Positions 1-8,815 of a stretch of 64,000 nucleotides of DNA are shown here, in pieces. The translations under genes and the position numbers were made by a program. Positions within the stretch are counted from its first letter, which is position 1, and every line of letters starts with the position of its first letter. The DNA comes from Paulinella micropora (taxonomy: Eukaryota; Cercozoa; Imbricatea; Euglyphida), in the NCBI GenBank assembly GCA_009731375.1, contig BJOX01000036.1, forward strand, positions 371,394 through 435,393, in the 5' to 3' direction. The notes below the pieces were generated by a model, which worked only from the letters and a program-made list of their open reading frames with translations, had not been told where the DNA came from and searched no databases.

Positions 1-435
1 CTAATATTACATTTTCTAGACTTAAACTTATACAGGTCCAGATTGCGGTGTGCATGCAAATTTTTGCATGTAAATTTGATGTGATTGCAAGCTACAAGAA
101 GCATCTAAAGTAATTATTATGCAAAAAAAAAAAACAATGAAATCATTTAATTATTACTAAATATTAATATTTAGCATTAACCGGCACGATCTTAGAAAAT
201 GCAGCAATCCTTACGACCTACGACTTTCCGGCCCCTACCATTTTAAGTTGCGTCATCTAAGACGTGCCGCAGGCAGTCTTTGCAATCCTCACCAGTGGTC
301 AGACTAGGTACGATAGGTACTAGGACTCCACACCCCTATTTTCCCCTATCTATTCACCCTCACTCACCCCAGGTTAGTGACATACTGATAGTCGAGCGTT
401 TCTCCTATCTTCCGCCCTTTGCAGACTAAATCAAC
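1..435. other. AT-rich flank, no gene seen
   Basis: AT-rich left edge with a short A run near 123-134. I see no ORF of useful length, no tRNA-like fold and no LTR boundary that I could pair with another place in the window. It may hold the 5' LTR or leader of the copia-like element that begins coding at 436, but no second LTR copy supports that. Confidence 0.5.
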
Positions 436-795
436 ATGGCTAACCACATGTTTGATCTAGCTAAGTTCAGAATGGAGCCTCCCGAACTCCACGATGACAA
501 ACCGGACTGGGATTTGTTCCTCTATACACTGGTTACAGTAATTGGAGCAACCAATCCTATCGTCCTGTCATTCATCCCCGGTTGTGAGGATCACCCATTC
601 GTCAAAGCCTTAAAAGCACCTAATGTTTTAGCTCCTCCTGATTCTCCTATTGAAGATCCTCTACTTTCCCCAAAGGAAGATGAGGACGACAATGAGGGAG
701 CTAAGGAGGAAACACGAACGTCAGTGAAAGCTGAACCTAAACCGTGGCAGACAAGTCGGATGATCCCGAGTCTGTCATTATCCCTACTGAGCTGA
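436..795 (+). pseudogene. N-terminal Gag-like ORF of the copia-like remnant
   Basis: A 119-codon ORF from an ATG at 436 lies just upstream of the Gag core and probably encodes its N-terminal part. It begins with hydrophobic/aromatic segments and becomes acidic and proline-rich (residues 60-100). After about 730 another frame stays open through acidic then hydrophobic residues before stopping near 818, so the original reading frame is broken. I recognise no catalytic motif. The position before the Gag core is the only argument for function, and a spurious ORF is possible. Confidence 0.3.
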
Positions 796-970
796 AATTT
801 AAAGTAAAGTACCAATAATGACACTCGGAAGTAAACCGACTGCCTTGTTTAGCTCTCAGCGAGCTGCTAGGCATTACAGAACAGTTGATATTAAGCAAAA
901 TAAAGTCCCTCAAACTTGAAGAATCTTATTTGCTTACCTTCTGCAGTCATGTGCCCATGACCGTAAAGCT

Positions 971-1644
971 ATGGCAGTAATGCAACAGGGAGGAACGGAT
1001 GGGGTAGCATGCTTCCTTGCTCTGCAAAAGCATTACGATGGGCTTGAATTATTCAAGTTTCAAGAGGACCAGCAAACCATCTATCACTCTTATCCCAAGA
1101 AGGTGCAAGATGTGAGTACATGGCTAGCAGGGTACCTTAACATCGTTGAGAAACAAGAGAAGCGAATGGGAGCCACCATCCCTGTCCCTATGAAGGCAGA
1201 CATGATTGTGAACAAACTCAAACATCTGCCCCCCTTTGCTCGCTATTATGAGAATGTATGGTTGTCTTTGTTGCCCCAACAGAGGCCAGGTTGTGATGAT
1301 TTCTTGCAAGTAGTGCAACAAATCGACCAAGGAAGTGTGTCTGTGATCAAGACACAGAAGCTGTATGGGACTGGCAGCTCTCGTGCTGATCCCATCACAG
1401 TCAACCTCATTGGGGCAGGAGACAGGCAAGCAAAGCATGACAAGGTTAGATGTTACAACTGTAAAAACGATCATGTTATGAAATTCTGTCTCGTGCGGTG
1501 CCAACTAAAAGACTGTCCAAGGGACGGACACGGTCCCAACGACTGTCCTTCAAGGTTGCAAGCAGCACGAACGGTTGCATTAGCACGAGGGACAGAAGGA
1601 AGAAAGAGCGGTAAGAGTAGCAAGGTTGAGAAGAGTGAGTCGAG

Positions 1645-1720
<76 letters not shown>

Positions 1721-1759
1721 AGAGAAGAGCACGAAGAAGAAAGGGAAGGAGAGACGTAA
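971..1759 (+). pseudogene. Gag capsid-like ORF with two zinc knuckles
   Basis: Of 262 codons, the first about 130 residues resemble the copia Gag helical core: a tryptophan in the middle (STWLAGYL), then a lysine-rich helix and an L-P-P turn at about residues 75-85. Around residues 163-175 the motif is C-X2-C-X3-H-X4-C (CYNCKNDHVMKFC), one residue shorter than the classic C-X2-C-X4-H-X4-C knuckle, followed by a second C-X4-C-X4-H-X4-C set. Such knuckles bind genomic RNA during particle assembly. The C-terminal end runs into an RE-repeat encoded by a GA microsatellite. An upstream frame break separates it from the 436-795 ORF. Gag function is well supported; expression is unlikely. Confidence 0.55.
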
Positions 1760-2192
1760 GATGAAAGCATCTGATTTCGTCAAGGGTAAAAAGAAAGCCA
1801 TCAGTCTGAATGCGGGGGGATCAGACTCATCTTCCTCTAAGTCTAACTCTGAGGATGACGATGAGGAAGATGACTCTGACCTCCCTGACTCGACTGAGAG
1901 GAATCCAGTTATCAATGACGAAGACACAGATGATGAAGGAGGGGGAATGGATAAGGTGGGGTATATAAATCATATGTACGCGATAAATATGATGGAGAAA
2001 GAAGGAGAAGGTGAGGGAGAAACGAAAGAGACACACCACCCCACCCCCACTTTCACCGTTTTTTGCCCCACACAAATAGCCACCCAGCGCATCTGGAGGA
2101 GTTGGAGGACGAGCAGGGAGGACGGAGCAAGCACCCTGACAAGTAAGGTCCGTAACAGAGAGCAGTACTGTCACACCTACCTTCATGTCTAA
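1626..2192 (+). pseudogene. Continuation of Gag: charged linker ORF
   Basis: This ORF overlaps the GA repeat and continues with a lysine-rich segment and a Ser/Asp/Glu-rich segment (about residues 60-105). No catalytic motif is visible. It is most simply the C-terminal part of Gag or the linker to protease in a second frame after slippage in the GA array. The acidic stretch has a codon-like third-position pattern, unlike the flanking repeat. Function is unassigned. Confidence 0.35.
1648..1716 (+). repeat. (GA)n microsatellite inside Gag
   Basis: An almost pure GA run of about 70 bases reads as Arg-Glu repeats in two frames. It is the likely slippage point at which the Gag frame changes to the ORF that continues to 2192. 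Confidence 0.85.
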
Positions 2193-2488
2193 CGCTTACC
2201 AAAGCTCCACCAAAATAATCCCTAAACTGCATGAGAATAACTTTCAGACCTCTCTTGAAATGGCAGCAGACCCCACTCCCCAAGGGGCAATTTACCCACT
2301 TGGGGATGGATGGGGTTTGCTGCGTTTCAAAAAGGGGTACAAGAAAGTTCTTCTCACCACTCACCCTCTTCTAGTCATTAAGGAAATTGACGGGCCGACG
2401 CTCAATCCATGCCCAACCTATACTGAAACACACCTCACATACCTAGCGCAAAACAATGTGAGGCCATAGCCGACAGTACAGGGAGGCG

Positions 2489-3628
2489 GTGCGAATGGAA
2501 ACTTTCCGCGGCCCGGAGGGGAGTGGGAGAGGGAAGCTAGCAACACGGTTAGGTGAGGGGTTTGACTTCTGTGCTAGATACACAGCACAGGAAAACAGGC
2601 GAGCAACTACTTTAGAGGTATATAGGTCTAAGCTTAGGGCTGGGTTTTTACCCCCCACTAACTCATTCCTCTTATCTCCTAATGAGTGTCTCACTGTAGA
2701 GTGGGTCAAACCCGCTATTGAACAGAAAGTTGCAAAGCCTGCTCCTTACCTACCAACACCATCCACCTCACCACCTACATCTTCATCTTCTTCGTCGTCA
2801 GCTACCCGTCCACCTGCTAAGTCTGGAACGACAACGCTGTCGTCATTCGTTCCAAACCCAGCGATGGAAACGACAGCTGAGGGAGAAGAAGAATCGTGGC
2901 CTTATCTATCAGCACCATCTACATCACCACCTATGTCTTCCTCTTCCTCGTCCTCAGCTACTCATCCACCAGCCAGGTCCGGAACATCGACGTTGCCATC
3001 GTCTGTTCCAAACCCAGCAAGGAAGATGACAACTGAGGAAGAAGAAGACTGGAAGACAGTGCCGTGGCATTGGAATGGAGAGAACCAGGTTAGAGTAGTA
3101 ACAGAAGGAGATGGGGCGATACCAGAGATCGGTGAGTGCAGACGCTTCCTTAAGGCCCTCATTCAAGGGAGTGAGGGATTACAAGTAAGGGGCTCATTGA
3201 TCACCAAACCTGATGGAGAGGTTGATGAGCTCTATTGTGATCTCTTCACTGCCTTGGAAGAATGTATCGTCACCTATGCCACAAAGCACAAAAATCAGTT
3301 TGCGAGAGGCATAGTGGCGTCATTCCCATTCATTCCTAAATGGATGAGGGAGACATCTTTCGCTCTCTCTGGTAGTACCGATTCGGCAGATGCCAGCTTG
3401 ACTGAGTTGATGCACGCACCCCCAACCTCACCTACCTCATCACAACCATCACGTCCATACTTACAACCATCTAAAGGTGAACGATCGGATTGTGTTATCA
3501 TGATGATGGGAAATGAAGAGAGTAGTGAGGAGGTTCCCAACCAATCTCAAATGATGTGGGTAGATGATAGCGGGAGCGAGCGAATCTCAATCCCCACACA
3601 AAGAGTCGTTCGTCCGAATGAAACATGA
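2489..3628 (+). pseudogene. Proline/serine-rich ORF ending in a protease-type DSG motif
   Basis: Of 379 codons, roughly residues 85-190 hold two tandem copies of a ~53-residue block: a PSTSPP turn, a serine run, ATRPPA/ATHPPA, a Val-Pro-Asn-Pro-Ala stretch and an acidic end with Trp. Near the C-terminus MWVDDSGS resembles the copia protease active site (W-x-x-D-S-G-A/S). The ORF then loses frame, and the rest of the protease-like pattern continues in the ORF at 3564-3809. The Ser/Pro-rich block is probably a linker between Gag and protease. The protease call is moderate because only the local motif and its neighbourhood support it. Confidence 0.4.
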
Positions 3629-3809
3629 CCCTCAGAAGTTTAGGATAGCTAAGGGTAGTATTCGCACGGAATACAAAGGCAAGGTGGAGATGCGGTTGTC
3701 GGGCTCCCACGGGCAGGAAATTTACGTGTCTGATTCCCACACCATATACAACCCTCACTTAAGGTACGGGCTAGTCTCTACCTCGGCGTGGGTTAAGAAA
3801 GGATTATAA
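3564..3809 (+). pseudogene. C-terminal part of copia-type protease
   Basis: Overlaps the preceding ORF in another frame. The pattern I-x3-Y-K-G-K-V-E-M, then a hydrophobic strand, then Y-N-P-H-L-R-Y-G-L-V-S and a final K-K-G, follows the second half of copia proteases, where a G-x-V strand, a Y-V-P-x-L turn and an N-L-L-S helix precede a glycine. A one-base shift relative to the DSG motif upstream shows the copy is broken. The next ORF (3817-4041) keeps a similar composition but has no motif I recognise. Confidence 0.4.
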
Positions 3810-4206
3810 TTTAGCTGTGGTGCATCAGAACAACCAAATTATTGTCCTGAAGGAGCCTGTCCCCATCGTAGAGGAGCAGATTGTCATGCGGGGGAGGTCA
3901 CTGCCAAACAACCTCTCGGTATTTGACCCCCCCGGCATGGCACCTCTCAATCCTAACGAATGGTACGACCCTGTTCCTTTGGGCAGGCAGAGAGTGAAGG
4001 TTGAGGGTGATGCTACATCACCCTCTACTATCACGTTCTGACTTCCCATTACTCACCCTTCTCAGAAAGCATCTCTCCCCATATATCACGACGTACATTG
4101 TGATGAATTACCTTGTACATGTGGTTGGAGGTGGTTTGAGATTAAACCTTATGTACCATATAGACACGAAGCTGAGAACGAGAGGGGTGAGAGTATAGGA
4201 CAGGAT

Positions 4207-4800
4207 TTGTCATGTTGTAGCGTTATCATCGATGATGTTTGCTGTAATGCACGTCATGGCTGTGATCATGATGCTAAATGTGGAATGGAAAGAGCCCTTC
4301 ACCCAGTTGTACGACCCCATCATAAAGAGTGCATCCATGCCATAGTTTTTCACCGCATGTGTAAACATCGCGGTATAAAAGCTATGGAAAGGATGGTTCA
4401 TTATATGGGAGTTCAAATAGTGGGTGCAGGGTGGAGAGAGCGTATTGCGAAATGTGAGTACTGTTTGCGCAATAAAATAAAACGGTCACCACATTTCAGA
4501 GGCAGTCACCATATCGTTGAACGCCACCCTGGGATCCACATTTCCATGGATACGCAGGGCTGGTGGAATACGATATCGTGGGATGGTAAAAAGTACAAGT
4601 TTACCGTCAAATGTCTTGCCTCTAACTTCGAACTAGATTATTATCTTCGTCACAACGAGTTTTTTCCTTGCTTCCTTAAGGCTGTTGCCTTTTTCGAACG
4701 GCATACAGGGAGAAAGGTTAAACGCATTATGCCTGGTGATCCATTTTTTCACCAGGTGTCTAGAAAGTACCGAACACTAACGCAGAGGACGGTCGGTTGA
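4207..4800 (+). pseudogene. Truncated copia-like integrase
   Basis: Of 197 codons, residues 35-90 hold histidines followed by C-E-Y-C (C-X2-C), fitting the HHCC zinc domain that precedes retroviral-type integrase cores. Then H-I-S-M-D-T-Q-G supplies the first catalytic Asp. GKKYKFTVKCLASNF and the following F-x-x-F-L-K-A-V-x-F-F-E segment match the copia core strand and helix order. P-G-D-P-F-F occupies the place of the second catalytic Asp. The ORF ends before the catalytic Glu, so the core is incomplete. It abuts, within 25 bases, the end of the opposite-strand ORF chain. Confidence 0.5.
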
Positions 4801-4824
4801 TCAATCCGGTCACTTAACCTAGAC

Positions 4825-5715
4825 TCAAGGAACTATAAGTCCCATGAATAGTTTACTGATAATGGATAACCATCCAATATTGAATTGTACTAGTGGGTAC
4901 AGATACCATGCCAAGTTGTGTACAGTGTCCAAGATGTGTACAGTGACAAGATGTTTACACTGTAAAGACAATGTTGTGAATATCTGGAACCATCCGATAA
5001 TAAAGGCAATATCTGGGATAAGCAATCGTTCGTACACGAGGTCTCGGGTACTCATTTGTAGCCTGTTGTAGAAACGGTCGAGCTTTTCCTCTGTCCTGAA
5101 CTCTTTGAGGTTGATCCACCGGTGTTCGAGGTGGCCTTCGTGTTGAAGGGTGTTATACTTAACGCCTGTGCGCCAAACGCTGAAGTGTCGTTGAGCGTGG
5201 CGTGACTGTAGCATACGGATAAGTGGGGCTCCGTATGGATAGCCACGGAGACGTTTGTCTCGGGAGTACGGGTTAATGATATCCGTCGAACATGGGACAG
5301 TATGGGGTGGGTGGTGTACCACATGAATCTCCTTGCTTGAACGTCTTCCGGTTTCGCTGGCGATGGTCATAAGGAACCACTGGGCTAGATGCCACGGGAC
5401 TTTTTCGTAACGTATCCAACGGAATTCGCATGAGAAAGAATCCCTAATTCTCGGTGTGTCCGGGCGTGCCTTCCAGTTGGGTGCTTGTTGAAGGTAGTCG
5501 CGGGTAGCGGCGTCGTCGATCGAAACTGTTCCGACGAATTTCGTTACACACACCGCTTGTCTCATATAGTGGTTAGGGTTAAAGAATGAACCCAGAAACA
5601 GTTCGTCTCTTCTGTCCATGTAGTAGACCGTGATGTTACAATCGTCGAAGTAGGTGAGCGGCAAGTCGACAATGCAATCGTAGGACCGCTCATGTACTGC
5701 ACGTAGTTTTGGCAC
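4825..5715 (-). CDS. Unidentified ORF 5, end of minus-strand chain (296 aa)
   Basis: A well-composed 296-residue C-terminal part: LTYFDDCNITVYYMDRRDEL near the start, then a Trp/Arg-rich middle (FRWIRYEKVPWHLAQWFL), a His pair (VVHHPPH), and a hydrophobic C-terminal segment (residues about 240-290) that could hold one or two membrane or core helices. I do not recognise it. FDD resembles the metal-binding pair of polymerases, but the context (no flanking RT motifs) does not support a reverse transcriptase. The chain ends 25 bases from the truncated copia integrase, so one element may have cut the other. Confidence 0.35.
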   Translation of the reverse strand: MPKLRAVHERSYDCIVDLPLTYFDDCNITVYYMDRRDELFLGSFFNPNHYMRQAVCVTKFVGTVSIDDAATRDYLQQAPNWKARPDTPRIRDSFSCEFRWIRYEKVPWHLAQWFLMTIASETGRRSSKEIHVVHHPPHTVPCSTDIINPYSRDKRLRGYPYGAPLIRMLQSRHAQRHFSVWRTGVKYNTLQHEGHLEHRWINLKEFRTEEKLDRFYNRLQMSTRDLVYERLLIPDIAFIIGWFQIFTTLSLQCKHLVTVHILDTVHNLAWYLYPLVQFNIGWLSIISKLFMGLIVP

Positions 5716-6077
5716 GATGTCTCCGCGATCGTGGTTGTGGTAGGTGTCATTTGCGACGATTTTGAGCCATATCGCCGGTCGTTACACGGAAGGCGATGAA
5801 AGTAATGCTGTAGAGCAAAGCAGCGTTCTCGAGTTGGGAGTCGAAAGACACGGCGTTTGTATAATGATGTCGAAAGCGGCAGCGGATGAAATCGCAGATG
5901 CTTAACTTCGGTTTGCTCCATACTGCACCACGGGAATAGGAGTTCTCCTCGAAGGACGGCTGCTAAGGGTGATGCACTAGGGTTTGCGCCCACAAGTAGG
6001 CCGAGGTACGAAGATCGATATCCCCATGGGCGGAGAATAATGGTCGAAGGACATTCCTGCTTCGAAGTCTGGGACAT
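5562..6077 (-). CDS. Unidentified ORF 4 of minus-strand chain (171 aa)
   Basis: The first 100 residues keep the composition of the preceding members (GYRSSYLGLLVGANP, LFPWCSMEQTEVKHL, FALQHYFHRLPC). The last 60, rich in Thr and Ser, probably lie out of frame, because the ORF 5 frame is open over the same bases with a more protein-like sequence. The likely frame change is near 5740. No family was recognised. Confidence 0.3.
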   Translation of the reverse strand: MSQTSKQECPSTIILRPWGYRSSYLGLLVGANPSASPLAAVLRGELLFPWCSMEQTEVKHLRFHPLPLSTSLYKRRVFRLPTRERCFALQHYFHRLPCNDRRYGSKSSQMTPTTTTIAETSCQNYVQYMSGPTIALSTCRSPTSTIVTSRSTTWTEETNCFWVHSLTLTTI

Positions 6078-6450
6078 CGCCAGTAGGTTCGATGTTAGGT
6101 CCGACTAGAGAGGATGCAATAAGTTGAGCAGTGTTTCTACCGTTTTGCGGGCCGAAGTGGAATATGATAGCAGTGTGTTTGCTTTCATAAAACCGTGACA
6201 TCATGGTGGAACCTTCCGGGATCTGGAAGATGTCTTCAAGTGCGGTTTTCGTAGAAGCACTGCTGCCGCGACGGGTCATCAAGGGGGCTGATGTAGTGTT
6301 TGCACGGACCAGGCACATGGCTTCGGTGTTGACGACTGCGAGGGGGCGTCTGGTGCCCGAACGAAGAGCTAGGCAATGTGTAAAGTCTTCAAAGGTCTCC
6401 GGATCTATCTCGTGTGCGTTGTTACGAGGGGGCCAGTAACGCTGCATCAA
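5977..6450 (-). CDS. Unidentified ORF 3 of minus-strand chain (157 aa)
   Basis: Starts in the TGATG overlap with the stop of the previous ORF and continues its compact composition with many aromatic and hydrophobic residues (FEDFTHCLALRSG, AIIFHFGPQNGRN). No motif was recognised. It could be a frameshifted continuation of ORF 2 or a separately started reading frame; the TGATG arrangement allows either. Towards its end it overlaps ORF 4 by about 100 bases in another frame. Confidence 0.35.
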   Translation of the reverse strand: MMQRYWPPRNNAHEIDPETFEDFTHCLALRSGTRRPLAVVNTEAMCLVRANTTSAPLMTRRGSSASTKTALEDIFQIPEGSTMMSRFYESKHTAIIFHFGPQNGRNTAQLIASSLVGPNIEPTGDVPDFEAGMSFDHYSPPMGISIFVPRPTCGRKP

Positions 6451-7904
6451 GTAGGGCGATCGCGGTGGAAGCCTTGGATGGCTTCAGAGAACTCTGTTGA
6501 GTATTCATTGCCCCAGTTGGTCTTTCCATACCATTGTCGCGGTTCTGTGTGCGCGTATATTCTGCTTACACTGGTATGTGATAACTTAGCATCCCGCGAG
6601 AGGAAAGTTCTTACCAAAAGTGGCCTGTCGGCGAAGTGGTTGTAATCCGCCGAAGGGAGAAGCCAGTCTTCAGTCACTTGAAAGGTGGGTGGGCTACTAA
6701 GAGGTTGGAAACGGAAGACTCCATGACGGAGCGATTGTATCCTAGGGTGGTAGCGTTCCACTCTTGGGTGTTGCATGTGCACCATTGTAGAGTCCGGCCA
6801 TAGGCCTTGGTTGAGCGTAAAGTGCTTTGGGATCCAGTATCCCAGATGACGGCAATGCGGGTGAGTGCCTGCAATCATGGCCATGGCCGCTGTCGGGAAA
6901 AACGTGGCGAAAATGTCTCGAACAATGTAAAGTCCCTTGTCCATGCCTGGGGAGCAGTTGGTGCTATAGGCTTTTTGAATTTCCAATTGGTGGGCTGGCA
7001 TGTCCGTAAAGTTGGAGAATCCCGACCAAGGGTGGCTCGATCTCGTAGGGCTGATCCGGACATAACCCTCAGCTGGAGGGGAAAGAGGTGGAGGTGGTAT
7101 CAGCGTCATTGCTTCTCTCTGTGACACCTGGTTTCGTGGTCCCACCTTGTCGCGGTCTTCGGCGGTGGGAGTGCGAGTCCTGTATAGTCCAAGTGGGCTC
7201 AGCGAGTATGACTTGAGGGCCTCCTTGAACTGGGGAGTGGGTCGCCCAGGATGGGCTCGCACCCTAGCTGGGCTTGCCGCAGGTACCGACGACGAGCTTG
7301 ACGAGGAGGACGAACTACTAGAAGATGTTGTAGGTGCCTGCGGTTGGGCTGGCGTTGCGGCTGTATTTGTCACAGAGGTCGATGAAGAACTGGACGCAGC
7401 TGTCGAACGGCCAGGAGATGCGCGGGCTGGCCTCCGGCGGGCGCTGGTATGTGCTCTCGTAGATGCTTTACTCAACCCGGCGACTGGACCGGTAGTCGAT
7501 TGGGTCGGCCGAAGTGACGGCGCAGAAGCCGCCGCAACTTGAGAGCAAGGGGAAGGAGGTGCCGGTGATGCTGAGCGTTCGCGTTTGCTTGAAGAGCGCC
7601 GCCTACTCTGTTGGTAGTTGTGACTAGATGTTAGAGGAACAAATGGAGCTTGTAACGACGGAGGGTTAGTCAGCGCATTCTGGAACGATTGCGGTATGCC
7701 AGGTGCAGGGGCCGATGGTTGGTCAAGGGCCGATGCAGCAGACATGGTAGGTGAAGATGCTGTCGATGATGAGGATGAAGCCTGCATCAACGATGACGAT
7801 GACGATGACGATGAAGATGACGATGAAGATGATCCGAAAGAGAGGGATCGCACAGTCGACTGCGTCTCGGGTCGGCCCGCTGGGTATGTCGGATAAGCGA
7901 CCAA
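6447..7904 (-). CDS. Unidentified ORF 2 of minus-strand chain, Ser-rich (485 aa)
   Basis: The largest member of the chain. Residues 20-50 form a serine run from a GAT/ATC-type array. Residues 60-210 are Ser/Pro/Ala-rich with a basic patch (SRRRSSSKRERS) and a second serine run. From about 215 to 485 the sequence looks folded, with aromatic and hydrophobic residues, several His (THPHCRHLGYW) and a C-terminal W-Y-G-K-T-N-W-G motif. The order of disordered N-terminal half, basic patch and compact C-terminal half would suit an RNA- or DNA-binding structural protein, but that is inference. I recognise no conserved domain. It overlaps the previous ORF by 118 bases. Confidence 0.4.
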   Translation of the reverse strand: MVAYPTYPAGRPETQSTVRSLSFGSSSSSSSSSSSSSSLMQASSSSSTASSPTMSAASALDQPSAPAPGIPQSFQNALTNPPSLQAPFVPLTSSHNYQQSRRRSSSKRERSASPAPPSPCSQVAAASAPSLRPTQSTTGPVAGLSKASTRAHTSARRRPARASPGRSTAASSSSSTSVTNTAATPAQPQAPTTSSSSSSSSSSSSSVPAASPARVRAHPGRPTPQFKEALKSYSLSPLGLYRTRTPTAEDRDKVGPRNQVSQREAMTLIPPPPLSPPAEGYVRISPTRSSHPWSGFSNFTDMPAHQLEIQKAYSTNCSPGMDKGLYIVRDIFATFFPTAAMAMIAGTHPHCRHLGYWIPKHFTLNQGLWPDSTMVHMQHPRVERYHPRIQSLRHGVFRFQPLSSPPTFQVTEDWLLPSADYNHFADRPLLVRTFLSRDAKLSHTSVSRIYAHTEPRQWYGKTNWGNEYSTEFSEAIQGFHRDRPT

Positions 7905-8815
7905 GCACGGGCATCGTTATAATAATCCTCATGTGTGATCAGATCAGAGGATGGCTTGTGTTTCTTGGAGGCACTAGATTTGATTTCTTCTTCTTCTTCG
8001 TCTTCATCGTCTTCTTCGTCGTGATCTGTCAGTACCCTCCCATCGCATGGTCTCTTCTTTTCGGACATGAACAGGTTGACTGTGCGGCCGTAGAGGTGGG
8101 CTTGCGAAGTTGACAAAAGATCGTAGGAATCCGAAGGTTGTGTAACACGGAGCTTGAAGATCTTCTCAATCTCGGAGGTCGGGTAAGAAGTCATTTCAGC
8201 CAGAGTCTCCGGGCTGAAGTCATAGCTGATGGTTGCTAGTTGACGGTCGCCCACCTGAAGTGGCTCACCGAAGAGATGAAATTCCGTCTCGTAGACGATC
8301 TGTCTTGCTGTGGGCTTCAAAGGGATGTAGTCCGTTGGTTTGATCCTCTGGGCCTCGTCGATGGACAAGTTGATCTGTGCGGTCACCTCGTTGGCGAAGA
8401 GTAGATCCACGCGATCGGGCAGATGAGGCGACACATAAACGGTAATCGCATGAAGCGGCGACGTTGGGCCAGCGGAAACAAAGAGTTCGATGCCGTCGGT
8501 GAGGACTGCGTCGATGCCGACGGATGAGCGTGCTGCTACAGGCGGCAGTTGCCGGATCGTAAAGCCGTGTTGTAGAACCCACGATAAGCGCGCGACGCCT
8601 TTACAGTTGCAGGCTGAATCCAAAGCGCATGTAGTCTTGCCGATAAATGGACGGTTACGAGGATGTTTGGCAACCCAAACGCATCCGGTGACAACTGTTG
8701 GGATAGTCGCAATCCGTAGAGGCGAGGGTGTTGGCACCAGCGGAGAGGGTGTGCAGGACCGGGTAGTCATATGGAAGGCGCGCGGGGAAAGTGAGATAGG
8801 TGTAGGGACACACAC
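7787..8815 (-). CDS. Unidentified ORF 1 of minus-strand chain (342 aa)
   Basis: First of five overlapping minus-strand ORFs between 8815 and 4825 that follow each other in shifting frames and look like one original coding unit of about 1,250 residues. This part is mixed alpha/beta in composition. It has a Cys pair in its first quarter (C-A-L-D-S-A-C-N-C) and an acidic Asp/Glu tract with a lysine cluster (SKKHKP) near residues 265-285. The true frame probably leaves this ORF around 7905, where the next ORF takes over; the terminal His/Arg repeats are a GAT array read in the wrong frame. I do not recognise the family. It could be the structural gene of a mobile element or a host pseudogene. Confidence 0.4.
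   Translation of the reverse strand: MCVPTPISLSPRAFHMTTRSCTPSPLVPTPSPLRIATIPTVVTGCVWVAKHPRNRPFIGKTTCALDSACNCKGVARLSWVLQHGFTIRQLPPVAARSSVGIDAVLTDGIELFVSAGPTSPLHAITVYVSPHLPDRVDLLFANEVTAQINLSIDEAQRIKPTDYIPLKPTARQIVYETEFHLFGEPLQVGDRQLATISYDFSPETLAEMTSYPTSEIEKIFKLRVTQPSDSYDLLSTSQAHLYGRTVNLFMSEKKRPCDGRVLTDHDEEDDEDEEEEEIKSSASKKHKPSSDLITHEDYYNDARAWSLIRHTQRADPRRSRLCDPSLSDHLHRHLHRHRHRHR

Larger units (their letters stand above)
436..4800 (+). mobile_element. Degenerate Ty1/copia-like retrotransposon (Gag, protease, partial integrase)
   Basis: A series of plus-strand ORFs in changing frames carries pieces in copia order: Gag with zinc knuckles (971-1759), a protease-type DSG motif after W-V-D (near 3557-3575), the protease C-terminal pattern (3564-3809), and an integrase zinc region plus start of the catalytic core (4207-4800). 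Copia elements run Gag-PR-IN-RT-RNase H. Here the sequence stops inside the integrase core and no RT or RNase H follows. Frameshifts, stops and a GA microsatellite inside the Gag region show an old, non-functional copy. No LTR pair or target duplication was found. The copia assignment rests on motif order and integrase spacing, not on an RT, so it is moderately sure. Confidence 0.55.

Noticed and set aside
4825-5715. Reverse transcriptase suggested by F-D-D in the minus-strand chain
   Set aside because: None of the flanking RT blocks is present, so F-D-D is likely chance.
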